DNA from: Lumnitzera littorea
Taxonomy: Eukaryota; Streptophyta; Magnoliopsida; Myrtales; Combretaceae
NCBI GenBank assembly: GCA_024138015.1
Contig: JAMXBB010000006.1
Location: forward strand, 77,745,057 to 77,809,056
Direction of reading: 5' to 3'
Length of the DNA: 64,000 nucleotides
Shown: positions 51,801 to 63,600 of the stretch, one piece after another
Layout of the letters: each line of letters opens with the position of its first letter
How positions within the stretch are numbered: the first letter of the stretch is position 1
Translations under genes and position numbers: made by a program
Notes under the pieces: generated by a model
What the model was told of the DNA's origin: nothing
Seen by the model: only the letters and a program-made list of their open reading frames with translations
Databases searched by the model: none

Positions 51801-52906
51801 ACTTTTAATTGATAAGCTATTAATGTGATTGGTTGACTGACTTATCTATATGTAATATAGCTTATAAGTGAAGTTAAGGGAATTGTCTTATATGCAATTC
51901 TTTTAGGGTTTGGTTAAATTAATTTGTAAGTTATGATTTACTTCTCATAAAATTTTGAAATTTTCTAGAGTCGAATAAAACTATTCAAATTACATTCTTA
52001 ATTAGTCGCTTAGGATAACGAGTCCTTAATTATCTCTAGGTTTAGGGTTTTGGGTGACTTAGGGTCCATTATTCTTGTTTTCGAGTTTTTATCAAGAATG
52101 AACTTTTGAATTGAAAAACTAAGTTCGTTTTCTAAGTGTGAACTTTAGTTCTTAATTTAGTTGATCATTTGGAATGATCAAGAAGCACTCTTAATTACAT
52201 GTCTTTTAAGTAATAGGGTCTACACCTCCATTTAGAGGTGATTGGAATACTGGGGTTTACTCACAATTATACTTAGAACTTGGTTTTTGATTAAAACAAA
52301 TAGATTGATTTATTTGAATACGAAACGTAGAGTTTTGTAGTAAAGTAGATCTAGTATAATACCTGGATCTGACTAGTGCAATGTATGAATCTTGACTTTG
52401 AAGGGCGTTAAATCTGAGTTATGTGCAGTACCTAGTTAGCTATATTATCATATTGGCATTTTGCTTGTTCATGCATTTATATGCTTGAATTTAATGTATT
52501 TATAACTTAATTGTCGATATTGTTGAAGGATTTACACACTAAACAGTTTAGCTTATACCCTTATAGACTTTTGATGCAAGACCTCTTTATAGACATTTGG
52601 CGGTAGGATGCTAGATGTTGGTATGTGATTTTGGGCAAGAGTAAGCCACCAAGAGCGTCGACTTGTGGAGCTACTTTACTTTTAACCTATAATACTGTAT
52701 CTTTTGTTTAGTGTAACTATTTAAATCTAAATGTTATGCAAATATATGTATGTTATGATATCATTTTTATCTTATTACTCTTGGGAAACTAGTGGTTGTA
52801 GTAGCCTTATATATTGTATAAAGGATCCATGATTAGAAGGCCAATTTGTGGTCTTTTATGCGATATATGACATCTACCACAATTAGTCGCCCTTAGGTTA
52901 TATATA
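45804..52906 (+). repeat. Solo long LTR, copy D2, inside the array
   Basis: About 3.38 kb after removing C5 (48,504-52,224). It aligns in order and orientation with the 5' LTR at 16,366-23,770, including the microsatellite-rich middle (46,750-47,310), the conserved motif (about 47,791-47,850), ATGGTTGAGTAAGTAATC (48,041), the GAGGCCTCC target of C5, and CCCTTAGGTTAT (52,890). No gag-pol is attached. Its right edge abuts a Cassandra element, so the two edges cannot be separated to the base, and a target duplication was not found. A 21-base A run lies at 46,750-46,770 and AT repeats at 47,281-47,302. Confidence 0.65.
48504..52224 (-). mobile_element. Solo long LTR, copy C5, TSD CCTCC, inside D2
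   Basis: A 3,721-bp block from TATCACGACAC to GGGTCTACA with CCTCC at 48,499-48,503 and 52,225-52,229. The empty site is visible in the sister LTR at about 22,965 (GGGGCCTCCATTAGGGG). It is a diverged member of the C1/C3 group: shared words are GTGTAAGCTTACGCTTAGTA (48,937), AAGTCTAGCGGTGTGGTGGC (49,285), the conserved motif (about 49,976-50,035) and TTTATGTAAGAG/TCGTCC-type leader sequence. The 5' terminal TG has decayed to TA. Small ORFs at 51,313-51,604 lie in the leader-like zone and are not conserved as proteins. Confidence 0.82.
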
Positions 52907-52964
52907 TGCTAGGTGACATAATTCTAAATTATTGAGGTACCTTTGGGTGCTTAAAATACTTTGA

Positions 52965-53031
52965 AACTCCAAAGTTAAGCATACTCGAGTTAGAGCAATC
53001 TAAGGATGGGTGACCTCTTGAGAAGTTATTG
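52965..53031 (+). pseudogene. 5S rRNA-derived segment in the 5' Cassandra LTR
   Basis: AACTCCAAAGTTAAGC and GGATGGGTGACCTC reproduce the internal control region of plant 5S genes. The A-box word AAGTTAAGC and the C-box word GGATGGGTGACCTC are intact, with a degraded intermediate element between them. The 5S 5' third and 3' end are not recognisable. It could in principle still recruit RNA polymerase III factors; it is not a functional 5S gene. Confidence 0.85.
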
Positions 53032-53114
53032 CATTGGAGGACAAAACCATACGATATTCTTCGCCAAAGCGGACAATACCTTAGTGGGGCGAGTTTTTGT
53101 CGAGTCGTTACAGG

Positions 53115-53126
53115 TGGTATCAAAGC
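53115..53126 (+). other. Primer-binding site of the Cassandra element
   Basis: TGGTATCAAAGC, one mismatch from the initiator tRNA-Met complement TGGTATCAGAGC, two bases after the 5' LTR end. Confidence 0.82.
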
Positions 53127-53283
53127 AATCCACCATCCAAAAGGGTAGAGCTTCACTTGGTGGTTGTCTTGGACCTATATAATGAAATTGACAAAGACAT
53201 TAGTTTTGTAAGGGAGATAGATTGTAATACCCCTTATATGCCAGGTGACAGAATTCTAAATCATTAAGCCATTTTTATGTCGA

Positions 53284-53349
53284 AACTCCGAAGTTAAGCA
53301 TACTCAAATTAAAGTAATCCTAAATGGGTGACCTCCTAGGAAGCTGTTG
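53284..53349 (+). pseudogene. 5S rRNA-derived segment in the 3' Cassandra LTR
   Basis: AACTCCGAAGTTAAGC and ATGGGTGACCTCCTAGGAAG match plant 5S rRNA. Here the first block is closer to true 5S (CTCCGAAG) than in the 5' LTR, while the C-box has AAATGGG in place of GGATGGG. Confidence 0.85.
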
Positions 53350-53431
53350 CACTAGGAGACAAAAACCGTACAGTATTATATGACAAAGCAAACAATACCT
53401 TAATGGGAGGAGTTTCGATTGAGTCGTTACA

Positions 53432-56400
53432 TGGGGGTTGTAAGAACTTTTAGAAAAACATTCTTAATAAGATGAATTATTTGATTTCACAATCAAGAAT
53501 AACTAGGCTTCCTTAGGATAATGGAAACTCTTGAATAGCCAAAGCCTTTTTCAAGAAAAATGAAGGTTCTCATCAAATAACTTACGATCTTAAATAGAAA
53601 GGGTAGGTTGCATGATTAAGGATAGCTAAGGTTCCTAACCTAAGGGTTCTTAAGAACTTGTGTAGTAATCTTAGTTCTAAACAAGATGAACTACTAGATT
53701 TTGCGATTGAAGACAAGTAAAACTCCTAATCTAAGGATTGTATGGAACATGTGGAATGATAGAAGATCATGAAAAGATGGATTAGTTGATTCTATTAACG
53801 AGGATGCCCAGTTTTCCTAATCTGAGGCTCTTAAGTAGCCAAAGATAATTTCAAGAATGACTAAGGTTCTTGTAGAACAAACTAAGTTCATGAAAAGAAA
53901 AATTACTCAATTTCATGATTGAGAATAGCTAAGGTCCATAATTTGAAGACTCTTATAAACTTGTGGAATAAACATAGTTCCTAACAAGGTGGATTACTTG
54001 ATTTCACGATTTAAAACGATCAAAGTTCCTAACTTAAGAATAATAAAGGCTCCAAAATAGCTTACACTTCTCCTAAGAATAACTAGGGTTCTTATGCAAT
54101 AACTTGAGTTCCTTAACTAAAGATCATTGAGGCTCCCAAATAGCCAAAGCTTTTTTCAAAGAACAACAAATGCTCTTATCGAATAACTTGAGTTCCTAAT
54201 AAGAAGGATACCTTGGTTTCGCAATCAGGATAGCTAAGTTTGTAATCTAAGGATTCTAGGGAACTTGTAGAAAAAAATTAGATCATGAAAGGATGAATTA
54301 CTCAATCTCAAAATTGATGATAACCAAACTTCCTAATTTGAAGATAATGATGACACTTAAATAGTCAGCACTTCTTTCAAGAACAATCAAGGTTTCTTGT
54401 TGAACAAACCAAGCTCCTAAAAAGAAGGATTACTTGGTTTCATGATTGTGAATAGACGAGGCTCGTAGTTTGATGATTCATAAGAACTTCTAGAACAATA
54501 GTAGTTCTCATTAAGATGGATTATTTGATTTTACGATCAAGAACGGCGACTTTTTAACCTAAGGATAAAAAAACTCTTGAATAGCTTTTTTCAAGAATAA
54601 CGGAGGTTCTCCTTAAATAACCTACGTTCCTAAATAAAAAGAGTAGGTTGCACAATTGAGGATAGCTAACATTCCAAACCTAAGGGTTCTTAAGAACTTG
54701 TACAGTAATCATAGTTCCAAACAAGATGGACAGTTGGATTTCGCGTTTGAGGACAAGCAAAGTTCTTAATACAAGGATTGTATGGAACATGTGGAATGAC
54801 CTCATATTATGAAACATTGGATTAGTTGATTCCACTAATGAAGATATCCAATGTTCCCAATCTAAGGATAACTAGAACTCTTAACTAGCCAAAGCTAATT
54901 TTGAGAACAACTAAGATTCTTATAGAACAAACTAAGTTCCTAAAACGAAGGATTACTTGATTTTACAATTGAGATTAGGTACAGTCCGTAATTTCAAGTC
55001 TCTTACAAACTTGTAGAGTAAACCTAGTTCCCAATGAGATGGATTACTTGATTCACGATTTAGAATGACTAAAGTTCCTAATCTAAGGATAATCAAAGCT
55101 CCAAAATAGCTAAAACTTCTCTCATGAATAACTAGGGTTCTTATGCAATAACCCGAGTTTTTTAATAGAAGGATTACTTGGTTTTATGATTATGGCAAGC
55201 CACAATTCCTAATGTAAGGATTCTTAGAATCTCTTACAATAACCTTAGCTCCTAAGGCGATCAAATGCTTAATTCCATGATTCCGAATAACCTAACTTCC
55301 TGACCTAAGAATAACTAAGACTCTTAAATAGCCAAATCTTCTTTCATTGATAATGGAGGATCCTATTGAGTAACCTAAGTTCCTTAAGCAAAGGATTGCT
55401 TATTTTCATGATCAAGGATAACCAAAGTTCCTAATTCAAGGATACTTTGGAAGTTACAGAGTAACCTTAGTTTCGAAAATATTGGATTACTTGATTTTGT
55501 GATGAAGGATAACTAAAGCTCCTGCTCCAATGATAATAGAGGTACCTTAACAGCCAAAGGATCTTTTAAAAATAAATAGGTTCTCATGAAATAAACTAAG
55601 TTCCCAAAAACAAAGATTACTTGGTTTCATGTTTGAGAATCAACAAGATTCGTAAAGTAAGGATTCTTAAGAAGTTTTGCAATAACCTTAGCTCTCCGGA
55701 CGACAAATTATTTGATTTAACGATTTGGAATAACCAAAATTCCTAGTCTAAGGATAACTGAGGCTCCCAAACAGCCAAAGCTTCCTTAAAAAAATAATGA
55801 ATGCTCTTATCAGATAACTTAAGTTCCCAATAAGAAAGATAACTTGGTTTTGCAATTAGGATAGCCAAGGTTCGTAATCTAAGGATTCTATGCAACTTAT
55901 GTAAAAGAATTAAATCATGAAAATATGAATTACTTCATCTCACAATTAAGGATAACTTCCTAATCTAAAGATAATGACAATACCTAAATATAGCCAGCGC
56001 TTCTTTCTAGAACAATCGAGGTTTCTTGTTGAACAGACTAAGCTCCTAAAAAGAAGGATTACTTGGTTTCACAATTCGGAATAGATGGGGTTTGTAGTTT
56101 GAGGATTAATAAGACCTTCTGAAATAACAATAGTTCCCATTAAGATAGATTATTTGATTTCACAATCAAGAACAACCATACTTCCTAACCTAAGGATAAT
56201 GAAAACTCCTGAATAGCCAAAGCATCTTTCAAGAATAACAATGGTTCTCATTGAATGACCTACGTTCCTAAATAGAAAGAGTAATTTGCACGATTGAGGA
56301 TAGCTAAGGTTCTTAAACTAAGAGTTCTTAAGAACTTGCATAGTAATCTTAGTTCCAAATAAGATGAGCTACTGGATTTCATGATTGAGGACAAGCAAAG

Positions 56401-59287
56401 TTCCTAATTCATATATTGCATGGAACATGCAGAATGATCTAAGATCATGAAAAGATGGATTAGTTGATTCCACTAATGTGGATACCCAGTGCTCCCAATT
56501 CGAGGATAACTAAGACTCCTAAGTAACCAAAGCTAATTTCGAGAGCAATTAAGGTTCTTGTAGAACAAACTAAGTTAATAAAAAGAAGGATTACTTGATT
56601 TCACGATTGAGAATAACCAAGGTCTATAATCTAACGACTCTTATGAACTTGCAAAATAACCTTGGTTCCAATGGGGGGAGTACTTGATTTTGTGATTTAG
56701 AATAACCAAAGTTCCTAACCTAAAGATAGTTAAGGCTCCAAAATAGTGAAAACTTCTCTCAAGAGTAACTAGGGTTCTTATGCAATAACCTAAGTTCCTT
56801 AACTAGAGGATTACTTGGTTTCATGATCACAGCTAGCTAAGGTTTCAAATGTAACAATTTTTAGAAACTCTTGCAATAACATTAGCTCCCAAGGCAATCG
56901 AATGCTTGATTCTACAAATCTAAACAATCTAAGTTCATGACCTAAGGGTAGTTGAGACTCCTAAATAGTCAAAGCTTTTTTAAACGATAATGAGTTCTAG
57001 TCGAGTAACCTAAATTTCTTGAACGAAGGGTTGCTTGGTTTTACATTTAAAGATAGCCAAAGTTCTTAATCTAAGGATACTTTGGAAGTTGTAAAGTAAC
57101 TTTAGTTCTGAAACTGTTGGATTACTTGATTTCACGATGGAGGATAACCAAAGCTCCTACTCTAATGATAACCGTAGCTCCTTAACAGCCAAAAGATCTT
57201 TCAAGATTGCATAAAGTTCTTGAGAAATAAACTAAGTTCCAAAAGTCAAGGATTTCTTGGAGTCACAATTGAGAATTGCCGAGATCCGTAATCTAAGGAT
57301 TCCTAAGAAGTTTTGGAATAGCTTCAGCTCCCTGGACAATAGATTAGTTGATTTAATGATTTGGAATATTAAAAGTTCCTAGCCAAAGGATAATTGAGAC
57401 TCCCAAATAGCCAAAGTTTCTTTCAAAGAATAACAAATGTTCTTATCGGATAACTTAAGTTCCTAATAAGAAGGATAACTTGGTTTTACGATTGAGATAG
57501 CCAAGGTTTGTAATCTAAGGATTCTATGCTACTTATGAAAAAGAATTAGATTATGAAAATATGAATAACTTGATCTCACAATTGAGGATAACCAAACTTC
57601 CTAATTTGAAGATAACGACAACACTTAAATAGCCAGCGTTTCTTTCAACAACAACCGAGGTTTCTTGTTGAACAAACGAAGTTCCTAAAAAGAAGGATTA
57701 CTTGGTTTCATAATTGGGAATAGATGGGGCTTGTAGTTTGAGGATTAATAAGAACTTTTGGAATAAAAATAGTTCCCATTAAGAGGGATTATTTGATTTC
57801 ACGATCAAGAACAACCAGACTTCTTAACTTAAGGATAATGAAAATTCCTGAATAGCTAAATCATCTTTTAAGAATAACCAAAGTCCGTAATCTGAGGACT
57901 CTTACGAACTTACTGAACAACCTTAGTTGTCAATGAGGCAGATTACTTGATTTCACCATTTAGAACAACCAAATTCCGTAACATTAGGATAATCAAAGCC
58001 CCAAAATAGTCGAAACTTCTCTCAAGAATAATTAGGGTTCGTATGCAATAACCTAAGTTCCTCAATAGAAGGATGACTTGGTTTCATGATTATGGCTAGC
58101 CACGGTTCCTAATATAAGGATTCTTAGAAACTCTTGCAATAACGTTCGATCCCAAGCGATCTAATGCTTGCTTACATAATTTCGAATAACCTAAGTTCTT
58201 TACCTAAGGATAACTGAGACTCTTGAATAGCTAAAGTTTATTTCAAGGATAACAAAGGTTCCTGTCAAGTAACCTAAGTTTCTTAACCGAAGACTTGATT
58301 GGTTTCACAATCGAGGATAGCTAAAGTTCCTAATCCAAGGATACTTTGCAAGTTGTGGAGTAACCTTAGTTTTGAAAATGTTAGATTACTTGATTTCATG
58401 ATGGAGGACAACCAAAGCTCCCGCTTGGCTTCATAATAGCTGAAGGATCTTTCAAGAAAGAATAATGTTCTCGTGAAATAAATTAAGTTCCCAATAATAA
58501 GGATTACTAAGTTTCACAACTGATAATTGTTAAGATCCGTAATGTATGGATTCCAAAGATGTTTTGGAATAACCCCAGTTCCGCGAACAATAGATTATTT
58601 GATTTAATGGTTTCAAATAACAAAAGTTCCTAACCTAAGGATAATTGAGACTCCTAAACAACTAAAGTATCCTTCAAAGTGTAACGAATGCTCTTGTCAG
58701 GATAACTTGAGTTCCTAGTAAGAAGAATAACTTGGTTTCAGGATCAAGATAGCTAAAGTTCGTACTCTCAAGATTCTATGGAACTTATGGAAAATAATTA
58801 GATCATGAAAATATCAATTACTTAATCTCGCGACTAAGGATAACCAAACTTCCAAATCTAAAGATAATAATGATGTCTAAATAGGTAGAGCTTTTTTCGA
58901 GAACAACTGAGATTTCTTGTAGAACAAACAAAGTACCTAAAAAGAAGGATTACTTGGTTTCATGATTGAGATTAGCTAGGGCCCATAGTTTGAGGATTCA
59001 TAAGAACTTTTAGAATAACATTAGTTCCCAATAAGATAGATTATTTGATTTCACAATCAAGAATAACTATACTTCTTATTCTAAGGATAACGAAAACTCC
59101 CAAATAGCCAAAGCTTCTTTTAAGAATAATTAAGGTTCTCGTTAAACAACCTACGTTCCTAAATAGAAAGAGTAAGTTACACAATTGAGGATAGATAAGG
59201 TTCCTAACCTAAGGGTTCTTAAGAACTTGCACAGTAATTTTAGTTCTAAACAAGATGGACCACTAGATTTCATGATTGAAGACAAAC
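53432..59287. repeat. Array segment 3
   Basis: Resumes in a type-4/5 monomer (TTGTAAGAACTTTTAG), so roughly 250 bp of array is missing relative to 45,803. Near 54,100-54,135 a type-7 monomer passes straight into a type-3 monomer, skipping two monomers. Near 57,870 a type-5 monomer passes into the end of a type-6, shortening that unit to about 1.26 kb. Type-1 monomers lie at 55,344, 56,981 and 58,243. It ends at the CAAAC duplication of the TRIM. Confidence 0.87.
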
Positions 59288-60670
59288 TGTAATACCCTAG
59301 TCCATAAGCAGTGAATAACTAAGCCAACATACACCAATGGGCATATTTTCAACTGCTAGCCCAAAAATATCAAGCTTGTATTGATAAGGTATTCACAATC
59401 ATGGCCTTATAAACTAATATCACAACTTCCCATAACCCATGTGAAACACTTAACTATGGGGTCTCACAATCTCCACCCACCCCCCCCTAAACACGTTACG
59501 TCCTTGTCGCAAGACTTTACAATTGAGCTCGGATTTTTCCCTCTTTTCTATGTATGATTCGGGGTGCTTACTACCTATAGGTCATCTCTGAAGCATGTAA
59601 GCAGTCACACCCTAGTAACACTTCCTACCTTCCTCAAACCTCCTCTAAATTGGAGCCAAACTCAAATCATGTACCTACTGGCAGAGGGTTGGCTTTGATA
59701 CCATTTGTAATGCCCCAGTCCAAAAGCAGTGAATAACCAAGCCAACAAACACTAATAGGCCTATTTTCAATCATTAGCCCAAAAATTTTAAGCTTGTGTT
59801 GATAAGGTATTCACCATAACCCATGTAGGACACTTAACCATGGGGTCTCACAATCTCCAACCCCTCCACCCCCCCAAACACCTCTCGTCATTGTCGCAAG
59901 ACTTTACAATTGAGCTGGGATTTTTCCCTCTTTTCTATGTATGATTCGGGGTGCTTACTACCTATAGGTCATCTCTGAAGCATGTAAGCAGTCACACCCT
60001 AGTAACACTTCCTACCTTCCTCAAACCTCCTCTAAATTGGAGCCAAACTCAAATCATGTACCTACTGGCAGAGGGTTGGCTTTGATACCATTTGTAATGC
60101 CCCAGTCCAAAAGCAGTGAATAACCAAGCCAACAAACACTAATAGGCCTATTTTCAATCATTAGCCCAAAAATTTTAAGCTTGTGTTGATAAGGTATTCA
60201 CCATAACCCATGTAGGACACTTAACCATGGGGTCTCACAATCTCCAACCCCTCCACCCCCCCCCCCCCCCCCCCCACCCCCCTACCCTTAAACACGCGAC
60301 ATCCTCGTCGCGAGACCTTACAATTAGGCTCGATGTATGATTTGGTATGCCCACTACCTATAGGTCATCTTGGAAGTATGCAAGGAGTCACACCCTAATG
60401 ACACTCCCTACCTTCCTCGGACCTCCTCTAAATTGGAGCTAGACTTGAATCATGCACCTACTGGCAAAGGGTCCGTTCTAATATCATTTGTAATGCCTTA
60501 GTCCATTAAGCAGTGAATAACTAAGCCAACAAAGACTAATAGGTCTATTTTTAACCATTGGCCCAAAAATTTCAAGCTTATGTTGATAAGGTATTCACTA
60601 CCATGGCCTTATAAACTAGTATTATAACCTCTCACAACCCATATGGGACACTTAACCATAAGGTCTCACA
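59288..60670 (-). mobile_element. TRIM amplified in tandem (four LTRs, three interiors), TSD CAAAC
   Basis: Four direct LTR copies (59,288-59,468; 59,706-59,852; 60,093-60,239; 60,489-60,670) alternate with three short interiors. On the minus strand each LTR runs TGTGAGACC...TTACA and is followed by AAATGGTATCAAAGCC, a tRNA-Met primer site (59,692-59,703 and 60,079-60,090; decayed in the third unit). The whole block is flanked by CAAAC at 59,283-59,287 and 60,671-60,675. LTRs 2 and 3 share the same internal deletion of about 34 bp, and interiors 1 and 2 are nearly identical, so the middle units arose by recent duplication. It encodes no protein. Confidence 0.88.
60256..60282 (+). repeat. Poly-C tract in the third TRIM interior
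   Basis: Twenty consecutive C, one A, then six C. Interiors 1 and 2 have seven to eight C at the same place. The minus strand is G-rich and could form a quadruplex or cause assembly length errors. Confidence 0.85.
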
Positions 60671-63600
60671 CAAACAAAGTTCCCAATCCAAGGATTGTTT
60701 GAAAGATGTAAGATCATGAAAAGCTGGATTAGTTTATTCTAATAATAGGGATGCTCAATGTTCCTAATTTAAGGATCACCAAGTCTCCTAAGTAATTGAA
60801 GCTAATTTTAAGAACAACTATGGTTCTTGTAGAATAAACTAAGTTTCTAAAAAAAAGGATTACTTGATTTCACGATTGAGATTAGCCAAAGTTCGTAATC
60901 TGAGGACTCTAATGAACTTGCAGAATAACCCTAGTTCTTAATGAGGCAAATTACTTGATTTCACAATTTAGAACAACTAAAGTTTGCAACATTAGGATAA
61001 TCAAGCCCCTAAAATAACCGAAACTTCTCTTAAGAAAAACTAAAGTTCTTATGCAATAACCTAAGTTCCTTAACAAAAGGATTACTTGGTTTCACAATTA
61101 CGGCTAACCATGGTTCATAATGTAAGGATTCTTAGAAAATTTTGCAATGACCTTAGCTCCCAAGGTGATCGAATGCTTGATTCCATCATACTGAATAACT
61201 TATGTTCCTAACCTAAGGATAGCTAAGATTCCCAAAATAGCTTCTTTCAAGGATAATGAAGGTTCTTATCAAGTAACCTAAGTTCCTTGACTGAAGTATT
61301 GCTTGGTTTCACGATCGAAGACCACCAAAGTTCCTAATCCAAGGATACTTTGGAAGTTGTGGAGTAACCTTAGTTCTAAAAATATTAGATTGCTTGATTT
61401 CATGATGGAGGATAACTAAAGCTCCCACTTGAATGATAATAGAGGCTCCTTAATAGTCAAAGGATCTTTCAACAACGAATAAGGCTCTCGTAAGATAAAC
61501 TAAGTTTCTAAAAACAAAGATTATTGGGTTTCACTGTTGAGAATCGCCTAAATCCATAATCTAAGCATTCTTAAGAAGTTTTGGAATAACCCTAATTCTT
61601 TAAACTAAACGATGGATTACTTGATTTAACGATTTAGAATAACAAAAGTTACTAGCCTAAGGATAATTAAGACTCCCAAAGAGCCTAAGCTTCTTTCAAA
61701 GAATAATGAATGCTCTTGTCGGATAACCTGAGTTCCCAATAAGAAGAAGGATAACTTGGTTTCACAATTGGGATAGCCAAGGTTTGTAATATAAGGATTC
61801 TAGGGAACTTGTGGAAAGGAATTTGATTATGAAAAGATAAATTACTTGATCACACGACTAAAGATAACAAAACTTCCTAATTGGAAGATAACGATGATGC
61901 CAAAATAGGCAAAGCTTCTTTTAAGAACAATCGAGGTTTCTTCTTGAACAAACAAAGCTCCTAAAAAGAAAGATTACTTGGTTTCACAATTGAGAACAGT
62001 TGAGGCCTACAGTGTGAGGATTCATAAAAACTTCTGGAATACCATTTGTTCCTAGTAAGATGGATTATTTGATCTCACCATTAAGAATAACCAAACTTCC
62101 TAATCTAAAGATAACGAAAACTTCTGAATAACTAAAGCTTTTTTCAAGAATAACGAAAGTTCTCATCGAAAGACCTACATTCCAAACTAGAAAGAGTAAG
62201 TTGCACGATTGAGGACTACTAAGGCTCCTAACCTAAGGGTTCTTAAAAACTTATGCAGTAATATTTGTTCTAAATAAGATGGACAACTGGATTTCACAAT
62301 TGAGGACAAGCAAACTTCCTAATGCAAGGATTGTTTGAAAGATGCGAAATGACGTAAGATTATGAAAAGATGGATTAGTTGATTCCACTAATGAGGATGC
62401 TCAGTGTTCTCAATCTAAGGATAACTAAGTCTCCTAAGTAGCTAAAGCTAATTTCAAGAATAACTAAGGTTCTTGTAAAACACACTTATTTCTAGAAAAG
62501 AAAGATTACTTGATTTCATGATTGAGAATAGTCAAGGTCTATAATTTGAGAACTCTTACGAAATCACAAAATGACCTTAGTTCTAAATGAGGCGGGTTAC
62601 TTGATTTTATGATTTAGAACAACTAAAGTTCTTAACCTAAAGATAATCGAGGCTCTAAAATAACCGAAACTTCTCTTAAGATTTACTAGGGTTCTTATGC
62701 AATTACCTAAGTTCCTTAATAGAAAGATTACTTAGTTTTACGATTATAGCTAGCCGCGGTTCTTAATATAATGATTCTTAGAAACTCTTACAATAACCTT
62801 AGCTCTTGCCTCTTAAGGCAATTAAATGCTTGATTCCATGATTCCTAATAACTTATGTTCCTGACTTGTGGATAATTGAGACTCTTAAATAACTAAAGCT
62901 TCTTTCAAGAATAATGGAGGTTCCTTTCGAGTAACCTCAGTTCCTTAACCAAAGGATTGTTTGGTTTCATGATCAAAGATAGCCAAAGTTCCTAATTCAA
63001 GGATATTTTCAAAGTTGTGAAGTAACCTTAGTTTAAAAAATGTTAGATTACATGATTTAGTGATGGAGGAAAACCAAAGCTCCCACTCTAATGATAACTG
63101 ACGCTCCTTAACAGCCAAAGGATCTTTCATGAATGAATAAGGTTCTCACAAAGTAAACTATGTTCCTAACAACAAGGATTACTTGGTTTCACTATTGAGA
63201 ATTGCTAAGATCCATAATTTAAGGATTCTTAAGAAGTTTTGGAATAACCCCAGTTTCTCAAACGTTGGATTACTTAATTTGATGATTTGGAATAATCAAA
63301 GTTCTCAACTTAAGGATAACTGAAACTCCTAAAATAGCCAAAGCTTCTTTCAAAGAATAATGAATACTCTTGTTGGATAACCTAAGTTCGCAATAAGAAA
63401 GATAACTTGGTTTCACGATAAAGATAATCAAGGCTTGTAATTTAAGGATTCTAAGGACTTGTGGAAAAGAATTAGATCATGAAAAGATGAATTACTTAAT
63501 CTCATGATTGAGGATAACCAAATTTCCTAATTCGAAGATAACGACGACTCCTAAATAACCATAGCTTTTTTTGAGAAGAATCGAAGTTTCTTGTTGAACA

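Larger units (their letters stand above)
52890..53431 (+). mobile_element. Cassandra-type TRIM with 5S rRNA-derived LTRs
   Basis: Two direct repeats of about 210 bp (52,890-53,112 and 53,224-53,431), each ending GAGTCGTTACA, enclose 111 bp of non-coding DNA. The internal part opens with a primer site (53,115) and closes with a purine run (AAGGGAGATAGA) before the second LTR, which starts TGTAATACCCC. Each LTR carries a segment derived from 5S rRNA, the defining trait of Cassandra elements. After the 5S segment comes CAAAGCGGACAATACC, also typical. Cassandra encodes no protein and must be moved by another element. The first LTR's opening bases are fused to the end of the D2 LTR. The LTRs differ at many positions, so the copy is old. 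Confidence 0.88.

Noticed and set aside
52941..53040. Functional 5S rRNA gene
   Set aside because: Only the internal control region is recognisable, the 5S ends are missing, and it lies within a TRIM LTR with a primer site downstream.
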